Positions 1 through 5,596 are shown, numbered from the stretch's first letter. The stretch is DNA of 5,596 nucleotides from Pseudomonadota bacterium (GCA_021807465.1 JAKBCX010000130.1:1-5596), one strand, 5' to 3'. Translations and numbers: made by a program. Notes: generated by a model not told the origin, from the letters alone.

Positions 1-841
1 GCGTGTGCAAATCCTTGCCTTCGTTCATCCCCTCCACAGTGCGGTCGTGCACGTACTGCACCGCACCGATAATTCGCGTCACCTCGCGCTCGATATGCGC
101 AGCACCGCTAATGGCCTCGTGGCCGGTTAGGATCAGCTCCGGCTTTAACGCGTGCAGCTTTTTCACGGATTCAATGAATTGCAGCGCCCAGCGCGGTTTG
201 TCGCCCCGCAACGTGTTGAGGTTGGGATGATTGCCAAATACTGGCCCGAACAGATTGCCCACAATGGCAATCTTCTCGTCCGGCAGCCAGACGATAACGG
301 CCGAGCGGGTCTCGCCGCCAGGCGTGGAAATGACCTCGAATCGCCGCTCGCCGAGCGTGAATTCATGCCCTTCATCGCCGATGAGCAGGTCAGGTGCCAC
401 CTCTCTGGTGGGTACAATATCTTCGCCCCGGCCAGAAATATTGCCAAAAATACGGCGTGAGCCACGGCGGTAATGCGGGCTGAGCGCCTCGTTATAGGCG
501 CGCTCCCCGGGGTAGAGCCGGTGGGCGATCACGATATTATCCGGCGTTTTATAAACTTCCAGCCCGCCATACTGGTTGGCATGGCTCTGCGTGAGCACAA
601 TGGCGCGGATGGGCTTGGACGAAACCATGGCAAACAGCGCCTTGCCGCGCCTGGCATCGCCCAGCCCGCCGGCATTGACCAGCACGTCGCCGTCTTTGGT
701 GGTAAGGAGGTAGGAATTGCCGATACCCCGGCTTTCATAAACCCCCGGCGCCCGTTCTATGGGTTTGTCTTGCCCCGCGCCGGATTGGATCATCTGCGCC
801 ACACGCAACCCTTGCGGTGATAGTTCTGGCTTTGTGGTCAT
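1..841 (-). CDS. MBL-fold alkylsulfatase-like protein with degenerate metal motif (partial, 3' end outside window)
   Basis: An uninterrupted reading frame runs from an ATG at 841-839 to the window edge, giving 280 residues with no stop. The start is supported by AAGGGA seven bases upstream. The protein resembles the metallo-beta-lactamase-fold alkylsulfatase group (SdsA1/Pseudomonas type). Residues about 30-245 look like the hydrolase domain, with a GNSYLL strand (41-46), the position of the metal motif (84-93, TQSHANQYGG), a TPGGET turn (173-178), a PNLNTLRGD segment (206-214) and LTGHE (238-242). Residues 246-280 (AAHIEREV, then YVHDRTVEGMNEGKD) match the start of the alkylsulfatase dimerisation domain. 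The family uses HxHxDH to bind two zinc ions; here only the second His (H87) remains, with Q85, N89 and Q90 in the other places. The usual Glu of the AEN segment is Gly195. H241 is kept. Family members cleave alkyl sulfate esters, but this copy may have altered or lost hydrolase activity. No signal peptide is visible, so it is probably cytoplasmic. It is transcribed divergently from the dehydrogenase-sulfotransferase operon. Confidence 0.88.
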   Translation of the reverse strand, partial: MTTKPELSPQGLRVAQMIQSGAGQDKPIERAPGVYESRGIGNSYLLTTKDGDVLVNAGGLGDARRGKALFAMVSSKPIRAIVLTQSHANQYGGLEVYKTPDNIVIAHRLYPGERAYNEALSPHYRRGSRRIFGNISGRGEDIVPTREVAPDLLIGDEGHEFTLGERRFEVISTPGGETRSAVIVWLPDEKIAIVGNLFGPVFGNHPNLNTLRGDKPRWALQFIESVKKLHALKPELILTGHEAISGAAHIEREVTRIIGAVQYVHDRTVEGMNEGKDLHT

Positions 842-848
842 ACTGGTT

Positions 849-854
849 TCCCTT
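849..854 (-). promoter_or_regulatory. Ribosome binding site of the MBL-fold gene
   Basis: On the minus strand AAGGGA lies seven bases before the ATG at 841. It is a good Shine-Dalgarno match and supports this start over later in-frame Met codons such as residue 17. Confidence 0.6.
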
Positions 855-922
855 GGGTTTTTCTATTTCAGGCGAAATCCTGGTCCACGCGCAAGCCGGT
901 GCGCCTTGCCCTTCAGGGTAAA

Positions 923-938
923 ATGGCCAGGCGGCCAT
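923..938. promoter_or_regulatory. Inverted repeat in the divergent intergenic region, candidate operator
   Basis: ATGGCC (923-928) and GGCCAT (933-938) form a perfect 6-bp inverted repeat around the spacer AGGC. A further ATGGC begins at 942, 19 bases after the first and in the same orientation, so two direct half-sites (ATGGCCAGG and ATGGCTGGG) can also be read. AraC-family proteins often bind two direct half-sites about two helical turns apart, and such a regulator is encoded at 4175-5053. The repeat sits centrally in the 196-base gap between divergent genes, where one site could control both. Binding is inferred; chance occurrence in GC-rich DNA is possible. Confidence 0.35.
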
Positions 939-968
939 CTTATGGCTGGGGCACGATGCATTTGCACA

Positions 969-999
969 TTGCCACCTAATCATGGGACGTTTTTATGTA
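969..999 (+). promoter_or_regulatory. Weak candidate promoter of the dehydrogenase-sulfotransferase operon
   Basis: TTGCCA (969-974) is a fair -35 element. It is followed after 17 bases by TTTATG (992-997), or by TATGTA (994-999), each a poor -10 element with three of six consensus bases. It lies about 40 bases before the first gene, a sensible distance. The weak -10 would fit a promoter that needs an activator, but the match is too poor to be firm. Confidence 0.25.
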
Positions 1000-1022
1000 G
1001 GGGAAGATAGAGACAACCATTC

Positions 1023-1029
1023 GAGGAGA
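1023..1029 (+). promoter_or_regulatory. Ribosome binding site of the alcohol dehydrogenase
   Basis: GAGGAGA ends eight bases before the ATG at 1038. This is a strong Shine-Dalgarno match at good spacing and fixes the start of the first operon gene. Confidence 0.7.
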
Positions 1030-1037
1030 CGCCTATA

Positions 1038-2042
1038 ATGCAAGTGGCAACACTCCATGGCCCCGGGGATTTGCGGCTAACCGAAGCGCAGCGACCCGTG
1101 GCCGGTCCAGGAGACATCATCGTCAAAGTACGGGCCAGCGGGATTTGCGGTACGGATTTGCATTTTCGCCACATGGGGCCGCGTTTCGGTACGTCCATGC
1201 CGCTTGGCCACGAATTCGCCGGCGAGGTGGTGGAAGTTGGCCCGAATGTAAAAAGCTACAAGCTGGGCGATCGTGTGGCCTATAACTCTAACAACAGCCC
1301 GGCCGATATGGGGCGCGGCGGCGAATGCGGCGGCTTCAGCCCTTATGTTGTGCTGCGCGAGGTGGATGGGCACATGCAATCGCTCTGCAAGGTGCCGGAG
1401 GGTGTCAGCCTGGACCATGCGGCCCTGGTGGAACCGCTTTCCGTGGCCCTGCATGCGGTCAACCGCGCGGACCCCAAGCCGGGCGAACATGTTGCCGTGT
1501 TCGGCGTGGGGCCTATCGGGCTTGGCATTGTGCTCGGCCTGCGCCAGCGCGGTATTGAGAACATTATAGCCTTTGACCTCTCCCCGCTGCGCCGCGAACG
1601 CGCCCTGGCACTGGGCGCCCGTGCCGCGTTTGACCCGCGCGAGACGCCACCCAAGGACATTCTCCAGGAGTTGCACGGCGTGGAGAAAATCTGGGGCATC
1701 GATTATCCACGCACAGAACTGTACTTCGAGGTCAGCGGCGCGCCGGGCCTGCTCTCGCAGCTTGTGGATATGGCCAATAAGCGCAGCCGCATCATTACCG
1801 TCGCCATGCAGCGCCATCCTGTCACCATCGACGCTACGCGGCTGATGAGCAAGGAAGTCAGCCTGATCGGCGCTTCCGGCTACCCCACGGAATTTCCCGA
1901 GGTGATGGAAAAGCTGGCCAAGGGCGAGATCGACCCTGAAGCGATGATCACTCATCGCTTTTCCTTCAGCGACTTCCTTCATGCTTTCGAGGTGGCCGAC
2001 AATGCCGGCGAGGCTGCGAAAGTGGTGCTCACCTTCGATTGA
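1038..2042 (+). CDS. Zinc-dependent medium-chain alcohol dehydrogenase (sorbitol/threonine dehydrogenase-like)
   Basis: This 334-residue protein belongs to the medium-chain dehydrogenase/reductase family and would interconvert a secondary or primary alcohol and its carbonyl. The N-terminal GroES-like domain carries GICGTDLH (35-42) with C37, then GHEFAGEV (57-64) with H58 and E59. With E132 in LVEPLS these give a catalytic zinc set like that of sorbitol dehydrogenase. The Rossmann fold has GVGPIG (156-161), and the Asp at the end of the second strand (D180 in AFDLS) suggests NAD rather than NADP. The four-cysteine structural zinc loop of classical alcohol dehydrogenases is absent: between about 82 and 103 there is only C97. 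This is known in some subgroups and does not abolish activity. It is the first gene of a three-gene operon, 21 bases before the sulfotransferase, and it faces the MBL-fold gene across a shared control region. The family call is firm; the substrate is unknown. Confidence 0.93.
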   Translation: MQVATLHGPGDLRLTEAQRPVAGPGDIIVKVRASGICGTDLHFRHMGPRFGTSMPLGHEFAGEVVEVGPNVKSYKLGDRVAYNSNNSPADMGRGGECGGFSPYVVLREVDGHMQSLCKVPEGVSLDHAALVEPLSVALHAVNRADPKPGEHVAVFGVGPIGLGIVLGLRQRGIENIIAFDLSPLRRERALALGARAAFDPRETPPKDILQELHGVEKIWGIDYPRTELYFEVSGAPGLLSQLVDMANKRSRIITVAMQRHPVTIDATRLMSKEVSLIGASGYPTEFPEVMEKLAKGEIDPEAMITHRFSFSDFLHAFEVADNAGEAAKVVLTFD

Positions 2043-2063
2043 ACAACAAGAACAGGCAGGAAA

Positions 2064-3215
2064 ATGACTTTGACATTTGACGAAGTTGTAAACGCCGCGC
2101 GCGAAAAATCTGGCGCGCCAGATCCCGAAACCGATTCCTGGCGCGAGGGGCTGGAGATTCTCCTGGCCGACATCGCCAAGGCGGATGCGCTGACGGAGCG
2201 CGGCTGGGGAATTATGAAAAACCGCTATGTGGAAGCGCTGGCGGCGCGCATGCAGGTGGATGAATATATACGCAATAACCCGGCAGTCACGCGAAGCCCG
2301 GTGCAGCGCCCGGTCTTCATCCTCGGCATGCCGCGCACCGGTACGACGATGCTCAGCTACCTGATGGATGCCGACCCTGCCAACCGCTCCATCCTGCGCT
2401 GGGAGGCCTACCAGGGCGGCGCCCCGGCTGCACCCGGCGCGCTGAGAACCGACCCGCGCTGCTTGGCGGAATTAGCCAAGGATGAGGCGATGCTGAAAGC
2501 CAACCCAGCCATAGGCGCCGCGCATTGGGAGCCTGGCGATGGGCCTACCGAATGTGTGCATTTGGTGGCGCAGGATTTCCGCTCGCTGATGCTGGCCGTG
2601 CTGACCGTGACCCCAACCTACCATGACTGGATTTTGTTCACGGATATGGCAACAGCTTTCGAACATCGAAAGCATGTGCTGCAATGCCTGCAATCCACCA
2701 ATGGCGGCCGCTGGGTACTGAAGATGCCATCCGACGCGCTCTTCATCCGGCAGATTTTCAAAACCTTTCCTGATGCTAAAGTGATCTGGACGCATCGCGA
2801 CCCCTATGCCACCTTTGCCTCGTCGGTGAACATGCGCGGCAAGTCCCGGCTGATCTTCAACAAGGATTCCGGGCTTGAATATATGCACCAGTATTTTCCG
2901 CTGCAGATGGCGATGCACGTGGCACGCCCGCTGGAGGTGAGCGCCGAACGGCCGGAAGACATCTACCATCTTTATTACGATGACATGATGGCGGACCCGT
3001 TAGCCCAGATGAAGAAAATTTACGCGTGGCTCGGCGATGATTGGACCACCGATACGCAAAGCGGCATGGAAAATTGGCTGAAAGAGAATCCGCAAGGCCG
3101 CTATGGCGTGCATAAATACTCACTCGCTGAATGGGGCTTCACCAAAAAGCAGCTTGAACCCTACTTCTCCGATTATCTGCGCACACACCCCGTAGCCACC
3201 GCCCAGGAGGCTTAA
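2064..3215 (+). CDS. Sulfotransferase family protein (Sulfotransfer_3-like)
   Basis: This 383-residue protein has the two PAPS-binding signatures of sulfotransferases. The 5'-phosphosulfate loop is FILGMPRTGTTML (85-97), with R91 and the following Thr-Gly-Thr-Thr. The 3'-phosphate site is VIWTHRDPYATFASS (240-254), with R245 and S253 at the usual spacing. LKMP (219-222) and a segment with H154, P161, E163 and C164 match the bacterial sulfotransferase subgroup of about 380 residues with a helical N-terminal extension (here residues 1-80). It would move a sulfuryl group from PAPS to a hydroxyl on a small molecule or lipid in the cytoplasm; the acceptor cannot be read. No PAPS synthesis genes are in view, so the donor must come from general sulfate assimilation. 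The start ATG has a modest AGGA very close upstream and an AGG at 2054-2056. The stop lies three bases before the next gene. Many members of this subgroup occur in alphaproteobacterial catabolic clusters without a known role. Confidence 0.92.
   Translation: MTLTFDEVVNAAREKSGAPDPETDSWREGLEILLADIAKADALTERGWGIMKNRYVEALAARMQVDEYIRNNPAVTRSPVQRPVFILGMPRTGTTMLSYLMDADPANRSILRWEAYQGGAPAAPGALRTDPRCLAELAKDEAMLKANPAIGAAHWEPGDGPTECVHLVAQDFRSLMLAVLTVTPTYHDWILFTDMATAFEHRKHVLQCLQSTNGGRWVLKMPSDALFIRQIFKTFPDAKVIWTHRDPYATFASSVNMRGKSRLIFNKDSGLEYMHQYFPLQMAMHVARPLEVSAERPEDIYHLYYDDMMADPLAQMKKIYAWLGDDWTTDTQSGMENWLKENPQGRYGVHKYSLAEWGFTKKQLEPYFSDYLRTHPVATAQEA
3205..3210 (+). promoter_or_regulatory. Ribosome binding site of the SDR gene inside the sulfotransferase gene
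   Basis: AGGAGG, a perfect Shine-Dalgarno core, lies within the last codons of the sulfotransferase gene, eight bases before the SDR ATG at 3219. With a gap of only three bases between stop and start, this points to translational coupling of the two genes. Confidence 0.7.
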
Positions 3216-3218
3216 GAT

Positions 3219-4010
3219 ATGACACGTGGACTTTTCGACCTTACCGGCCGCGTGGTGCTGGCCGCTGGTGCCAATAGCGGTATCGGGCTTGGCTTTCTCA
3301 TGGGGTGCGCCAAGCAGGGCGCGGATGTGGTGGTATGGGGCCGCCGGGCAGACCGTAATGAACAGGCCTTGGAGCAGTTGAAAGCAGTTGGTGCCAGGCG
3401 TGTACATCACGAGGTTGTGGACGTGGCCCAAGAGCAGGCCGTGATCGATGCATTCGCCTCGTCGCTGGCCGCCATGGGGCGGGTGGATTGCGTATTCGCC
3501 AATGCCGGCTTCACCTCGCATGCGCCTTCGTTCCCGGACATGACGAGCGAGATGTACCACGAGCTGCTGAACGTGAATCTTCATGGTTCCTTCTATACGT
3601 TGCGCGAGGCAGCGCGGCACATGCGCGCGCGGGCGCAGGCGGGCGACCCTGGCGGTTCAATCGCCGTATGCGGCAGCCTCTCGATCTTCCAGGGGCGCCA
3701 AGGCATGGAACATTATGCCGGAGCCAAGGGGGCGCTGGCGGCCATGGTGAAGGGCATGGCGGTAGAGCTTGGCCAATATAGAATCCGCGTAAACATGCTC
3801 GCGCCGGGCTTCATCATGACCGAGATGACCGATAGCAGCCCGCAGAGCGAAGCTGTTGCCAAGCATTTCTCGTCCATCACCCCGCTGGGCCGGCCTGGTT
3901 ACCCAACAGATATTGAAGGCCCTGCCGCTTATCTCGCTTCTGATGCCTCAGTGTTCCACACGGGGGACATTCTGGTTGTGGATGGCGGGCGGACGGTGAA
4001 AGGCAACTAA
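3219..4010 (+). CDS. Short-chain dehydrogenase/reductase (classical SDR)
   Basis: This 263-residue protein is a complete classical SDR with a single Rossmann domain. The nucleotide loop is AGANSGIG (16-23), with Ala16 in place of the usual Thr of TGxxxGxG. D68 in VVDVA would contact the adenine, and NAG is at 95-97. The catalytic tetrad is complete: N120, S153, Y166 and K170 (YAGAK). The C-terminal part has the typical LAPGF and TEM segment, then GDILVVDGG near the end. After the second strand the protein reads WGRR (40-43), with Gly where NAD enzymes have Asp and Arg following, which suggests NADP(H). It would oxidise or reduce a hydroxyl or keto group. It is the last gene of the operon and has a perfect ribosome binding site inside the sulfotransferase gene. 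Family members often act on steroids, 3-oxoacyl groups or cyclic alcohols; nothing here decides the substrate. Confidence 0.94.
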   Translation: MTRGLFDLTGRVVLAAGANSGIGLGFLMGCAKQGADVVVWGRRADRNEQALEQLKAVGARRVHHEVVDVAQEQAVIDAFASSLAAMGRVDCVFANAGFTSHAPSFPDMTSEMYHELLNVNLHGSFYTLREAARHMRARAQAGDPGGSIAVCGSLSIFQGRQGMEHYAGAKGALAAMVKGMAVELGQYRIRVNMLAPGFIMTEMTDSSPQSEAVAKHFSSITPLGRPGYPTDIEGPAAYLASDASVFHTGDILVVDGGRTVKGN

Positions 4011-4078
4011 AGCTATTCTTTGTATGTGAACGGTTGAAGAACGCGGTTGCCCCTTTGTCGCCCTGGTGCGCGGCCCGC

Positions 4079-4105
4079 CGGGAGTTGGCTCACAAATCAC
4101 TCCCG
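4079..4105. repeat. Inverted repeat upstream of the AraC-type gene, candidate operator or weak hairpin
   Basis: CGGGAGT (4079-4085) and ACTCCCG (4099-4105) are a perfect 7-bp inverted repeat with a 13-base spacer. No T-run follows, so it is a poor intrinsic terminator for the operon ending at 4010. It overlaps the -35 and spacer of the candidate araC-type promoter, which would suit autoregulation. The operator role is inferred from position. Confidence 0.4.
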
Positions 4106-4113
4106 TGTATCTT
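4085..4113 (+). promoter_or_regulatory. Candidate sigma70 promoter of the AraC-type regulator
   Basis: TTGGCT (4085-4090) and TATCTT (4108-4113) are separated by exactly 17 bases, and each matches four of six consensus bases. The element lies about 60 bases before the start codon. If real, the regulator has its own promoter despite following the operon on the same strand after a 164-base gap. Confidence 0.35.
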
Positions 4114-4174
4114 GGCTATATGCTGGTTTCAGCCGGGGCACGGATAGCCAGCGCCAGGGTGTCGTCGGAGTGGA

Positions 4175-5053
4175 ATGCGGATGGTGATGGGCGCAATCCG
4201 GTCAGAAGACCTGCTTACGGTGGAAGCACAGGCTGAAACCGAGGCAACGCGGGTGCAATTTGCGCGCTTTCATCTGGCCGGTCCGCTGGATGATCTTTTG
4301 CGGATTGGCGATGGCTACAGGCTTGATCTTGGCCTTACGCCCAGGCCGCAAGGGGCGCGTGCCCGTTATTGTGACCGCTGGGGCAAGAATCGCTTTGAAC
4401 CCATCGGCCAGCTTTTCCTCATCCGCAAAGGAGAGCGGCTTCATGCTAGAAATGAAGCTGGTAGCGGCCGTACCCTGGTTTGCCATTTCCGGCCTCAATT
4501 TGTGGAGGAGTGGTTTGAGGATGGCTTGAAGTGGCCGGAACCTTGTTTGGAGGCCAGCCTCGATCTGAACGCCTCTCAGGTAAAACGCTTGCTCATGCGT
4601 ATGGGGGAGGAAGTATTGCACCCGGGTTTTGCGCATGGAGTTATGCTGGATGCGATTGCTGTGCAGCTTGCGATTGAAATGCGCCGGTTCTTCGAGCGGA
4701 TTGGCACAGAGAAGAGTGATTCGGGCCTCGCGCCATGGCGGTTACGGCTTATAGATGATCGTATATTGGATTTTGCTCAAATGCCGGACCTGAGCGAGCT
4801 TGCAAAGCTATGCGGTTTATCGGTTCGCCACCTTACCCGCGGGTTTCGCGTCAGCCGGGGCTGCTCTATTGCCGAATATATCGCAACGCGCCGCATCGAA
4901 CATGCCAAGCATTTGGTTGTGGAGGGACACCCTATAAAATCCATTGCCTATTGCCTGGGTTTTGCATCGCCAGCCAATTTTAGCTGCGCCTTCCGTCGCG
5001 CCACAGGCCTCACACCGCGGCAATTTCGTGAGCATATGCACGCCACATATTAG
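4175..5053 (+). CDS. AraC-family transcriptional regulator
   Basis: This protein of up to 292 residues has the AraC layout: an N-terminal sensing and dimerisation part (about 20-180) and a C-terminal pair of helix-turn-helix units. The first is about 205-227 (DLSELAKLCGLSVRHLTRGF), followed by the RRIEHAKHLV linker helix. The second is about 253-287 (IKSIAYCLGFASPANFSCAF, then GLTPRQFREH), the strongly conserved family signature. Such proteins usually activate nearby catabolic or modification genes when a small molecule binds the N-terminal domain. Three in-frame ATGs lie at 4175, 4181 and 4187. GGAG at 4167-4170 is four bases from the first and ten from the second, so the true start may be 4181. 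The likely targets are the divergent promoters at 842-1037 and its own promoter. Its DNA looks somewhat richer in A and T than the operon genes by eye. The ligand is unknown. Confidence 0.93.
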   Translation: MRMVMGAIRSEDLLTVEAQAETEATRVQFARFHLAGPLDDLLRIGDGYRLDLGLTPRPQGARARYCDRWGKNRFEPIGQLFLIRKGERLHARNEAGSGRTLVCHFRPQFVEEWFEDGLKWPEPCLEASLDLNASQVKRLLMRMGEEVLHPGFAHGVMLDAIAVQLAIEMRRFFERIGTEKSDSGLAPWRLRLIDDRILDFAQMPDLSELAKLCGLSVRHLTRGFRVSRGCSIAEYIATRRIEHAKHLVVEGHPIKSIAYCLGFASPANFSCAFRRATGLTPRQFREHMHATY

Positions 5054-5064
5054 GCAGCCCTCCC

Positions 5065-5105
5065 CAAACGGACATAGGGCGGGCAATGTCAGCTTGGCCC
5101 GTTTG
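5065..5105. repeat. Imperfect stem-loop after the AraC-type gene
   Basis: CAAACGG (5065-5071) is complementary to CCGTTTG (5099-5105), and inside it ACAT (5072-5075) pairs with ATGT (5086-5089). The stem is interrupted by an unpaired stretch on the 3' side. It begins 11 bases after the stop of the regulator and may form part of the transcript end or a small palindromic intergenic element. It shares the GACAT and ATGTC core with the perfect hairpin that follows. Confidence 0.3.
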
Positions 5106-5121
5106 CTTGCTCAAATGCGAA

Positions 5122-5155
5122 GCGGTCTCTGACATTTCATAATGTCAGAGACCGC
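5122..5155. terminator. Perfect 15-bp hairpin between convergent genes, likely bidirectional terminator
   Basis: The arms 5122-5136 (GCGGTCTCTGACATT) and 5141-5155 are exact reverse complements around the loop TCAT. The stem lies 68 bases after the AraC-type stop and 51 bases after the TypA stop, so both converging transcripts meet it. Neither side has an immediate T-run, so it is not a textbook intrinsic terminator. It may instead block read-through or protect 3' ends. The structure is certain; the function is inferred. Confidence 0.6.
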
Positions 5156-5206
5156 GCCCCGTGTTGTGGATGTAGGCTTTTTTGCAGCTACAGGAAACGT
5201 AAAACC

Positions 5207-5596
5207 TTAAGCGGCATCATCCGAGCGGCGCTCGGCCTTCTTGCGCTCATGCGGGTCCAGATAACGCTTGCGGATGCGCACGGCGGAAGGCGTTACCTCC
5301 ACCAGCTCGTCATCTTCAATATACGCGATGGCCTGTTCCAGCGACATCTTGCGCGGCGGGGTGAGAAGCAACGCCTCGTCCTTGCCAGCGGCGCGGATGT
5401 TGGTGAGCTTCTTTTCCTTGATCGGGTTCACGTCGAGATCGTTCTCGCGCGAATGCTCGCCCAGGATCATGCCGACATACACTTTCTCACCCGGATTCAC
5501 GAACAGCACGCCGCGATCCTGCAACGAGAACAGCGAGTATTGCACGGCCTCGCCATCTTCCGAAGAGATGAGCGCGCCATTGCGGCGGCCTTCGAT
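5207..5596 (-). CDS. typA: Ribosome-associated GTPase TypA/BipA, C-terminal part (5' end outside window)
   Basis: The last 129 residues and the stop codon are visible; the frame is open to the window edge and begins on a full codon at 5596. The segment carries the well-conserved C-terminal domain unique to TypA/Bip[59 protein letters not shown], then [20 protein letters not shown] and IRIRKRYLD. This domain binds the 70S ribosome near the A site. The translation-factor GTPase domains lie outside the window. TypA supports ribosome assembly and growth under stress or low temperature. It is a housekeeping gene transcribed towards the AraC-type gene, with a shared hairpin between them. The tail ([16 protein letters not shown]) is charged and lineage-specific, as is normal. 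Confidence 0.96.
   Translation of the reverse strand: MEGRRNGALISSEDGEAVQYSLFSLQDRGVLFVNPGEKVYVGMILGEHSRENDLDVNPIKEKKLTNIRAAGKDEALLLTPPRKMSLEQAIAYIEDDELVEVTPSAVRIRKRYLDPHERKKAERRSDDAA

Noticed and set aside
152..820. Open frames on the plus strand at 152-460 and 473-820
   Set aside because: They are antisense to the continuous MBL-fold frame running from 841 to 1, which carries clear family segments; their products show no family pattern.
1..841. The MBL-fold gene as a pseudogene
   Set aside because: Despite the degenerate metal motif the frame is intact over 280 codons with a good ribosome binding site, and other family segments are conserved, so loss of metal residues is better treated as divergence.
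735..1198. Small minus-strand frames across the divergent gap (735-983 and 980-1198)
   Set aside because: The first overlaps the MBL-fold start region in another frame and the second runs into the dehydrogenase gene in antisense; no good ribosome binding site or domain was seen.
1077..1982. A 301-codon open frame on the minus strand opposite the alcohol dehydrogenase gene
   Set aside because: It lies wholly antisense to a gene with clear family motifs, its translation shows no recognisable domain, and such long shadows are common in GC-rich DNA.
2472..3620. Minus-strand open frames at 2472-2969 and 3120-3620
   Set aside because: They overlap the sulfotransferase and SDR genes, whose motifs are complete, and look like antisense shadows.
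4031..4049. Direct repeat CGGTTG at 4031 and 4044 after the operon
   Set aside because: Six bases with a 13-base period is too short to separate from chance, and it is not placed at a promoter.
4202..4636. Minus-strand open frame opposite the N-terminal half of the AraC-type gene
   Set aside because: No recognisable domain and full overlap with the better supported regulator gene.
5169..5192. TGTAG and CTACA flanking a T-run before the TypA stop region
   Set aside because: Only five paired bases with the T-run in the loop, so it is not a convincing terminator on either strand.

Overview
The window reads as a GC-rich chromosomal stretch of an alphaproteobacterium, possibly a sphingomonad or an acetic-acid-bacterium relative. 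This rests on the style of the TypA C-terminus, the AraC-type regulator and the sulfotransferase, not on a marker gene, so the lineage is a moderate-confidence inference. It holds six protein-coding genes, two of them cut by the window edges. I see no tRNA, rRNA, CRISPR array, insertion sequence or phage gene.

Layout: (1) 841 to 1, minus strand: the first 280 residues of a metallo-beta-lactamase-fold protein of the alkylsulfatase-like group, whose metal-binding HxHxDH motif is degenerate (Q-S-H-A-N-Q). (2) 842-1037: a divergent intergenic region with a perfect inverted repeat, ATGGCC-4-GGCCAT, and a further ATGGC half-site. (3) 1038-4010, plus strand: a tight three-gene operon encoding a zinc-dependent medium-chain alcohol dehydrogenase, a PAPS-type sulfotransferase and a short-chain dehydrogenase. 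The gaps are 21 and 3 bases, and the last ribosome binding site lies inside the preceding gene. (4) 4011-4174: a short gap with a plausible promoter overlapped by a 7-bp inverted repeat. (5) 4175-5053, plus strand: an AraC-family activator, the likely local regulator. (6) 5054-5206: a convergent gap with a perfect 15-bp hairpin, probably a bidirectional terminator. (7) 5596 to 5207, minus strand: the C-terminal end of the ribosome-associated GTPase TypA/BipA, a housekeeping gene that marks the edge of the accessory block.

How the genes may work together (inference): a sulfotransferase that would put a sulfate on an alcohol, a sulfatase-family protein transcribed divergently, and two oxidoreductases that interconvert alcohols and carbonyls (one looks NAD-type, the other NADP-type) suggest a small module that modifies a hydroxylated lipid, steroid, terpenoid or aromatic compound by oxidation, reduction and sulfation, under the AraC regulator. 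The substrate cannot be read from the sequence. The most unusual points are the degenerate metal site of the sulfatase-like protein and the pairing of sulfotransferase and sulfatase-like genes around one control region.
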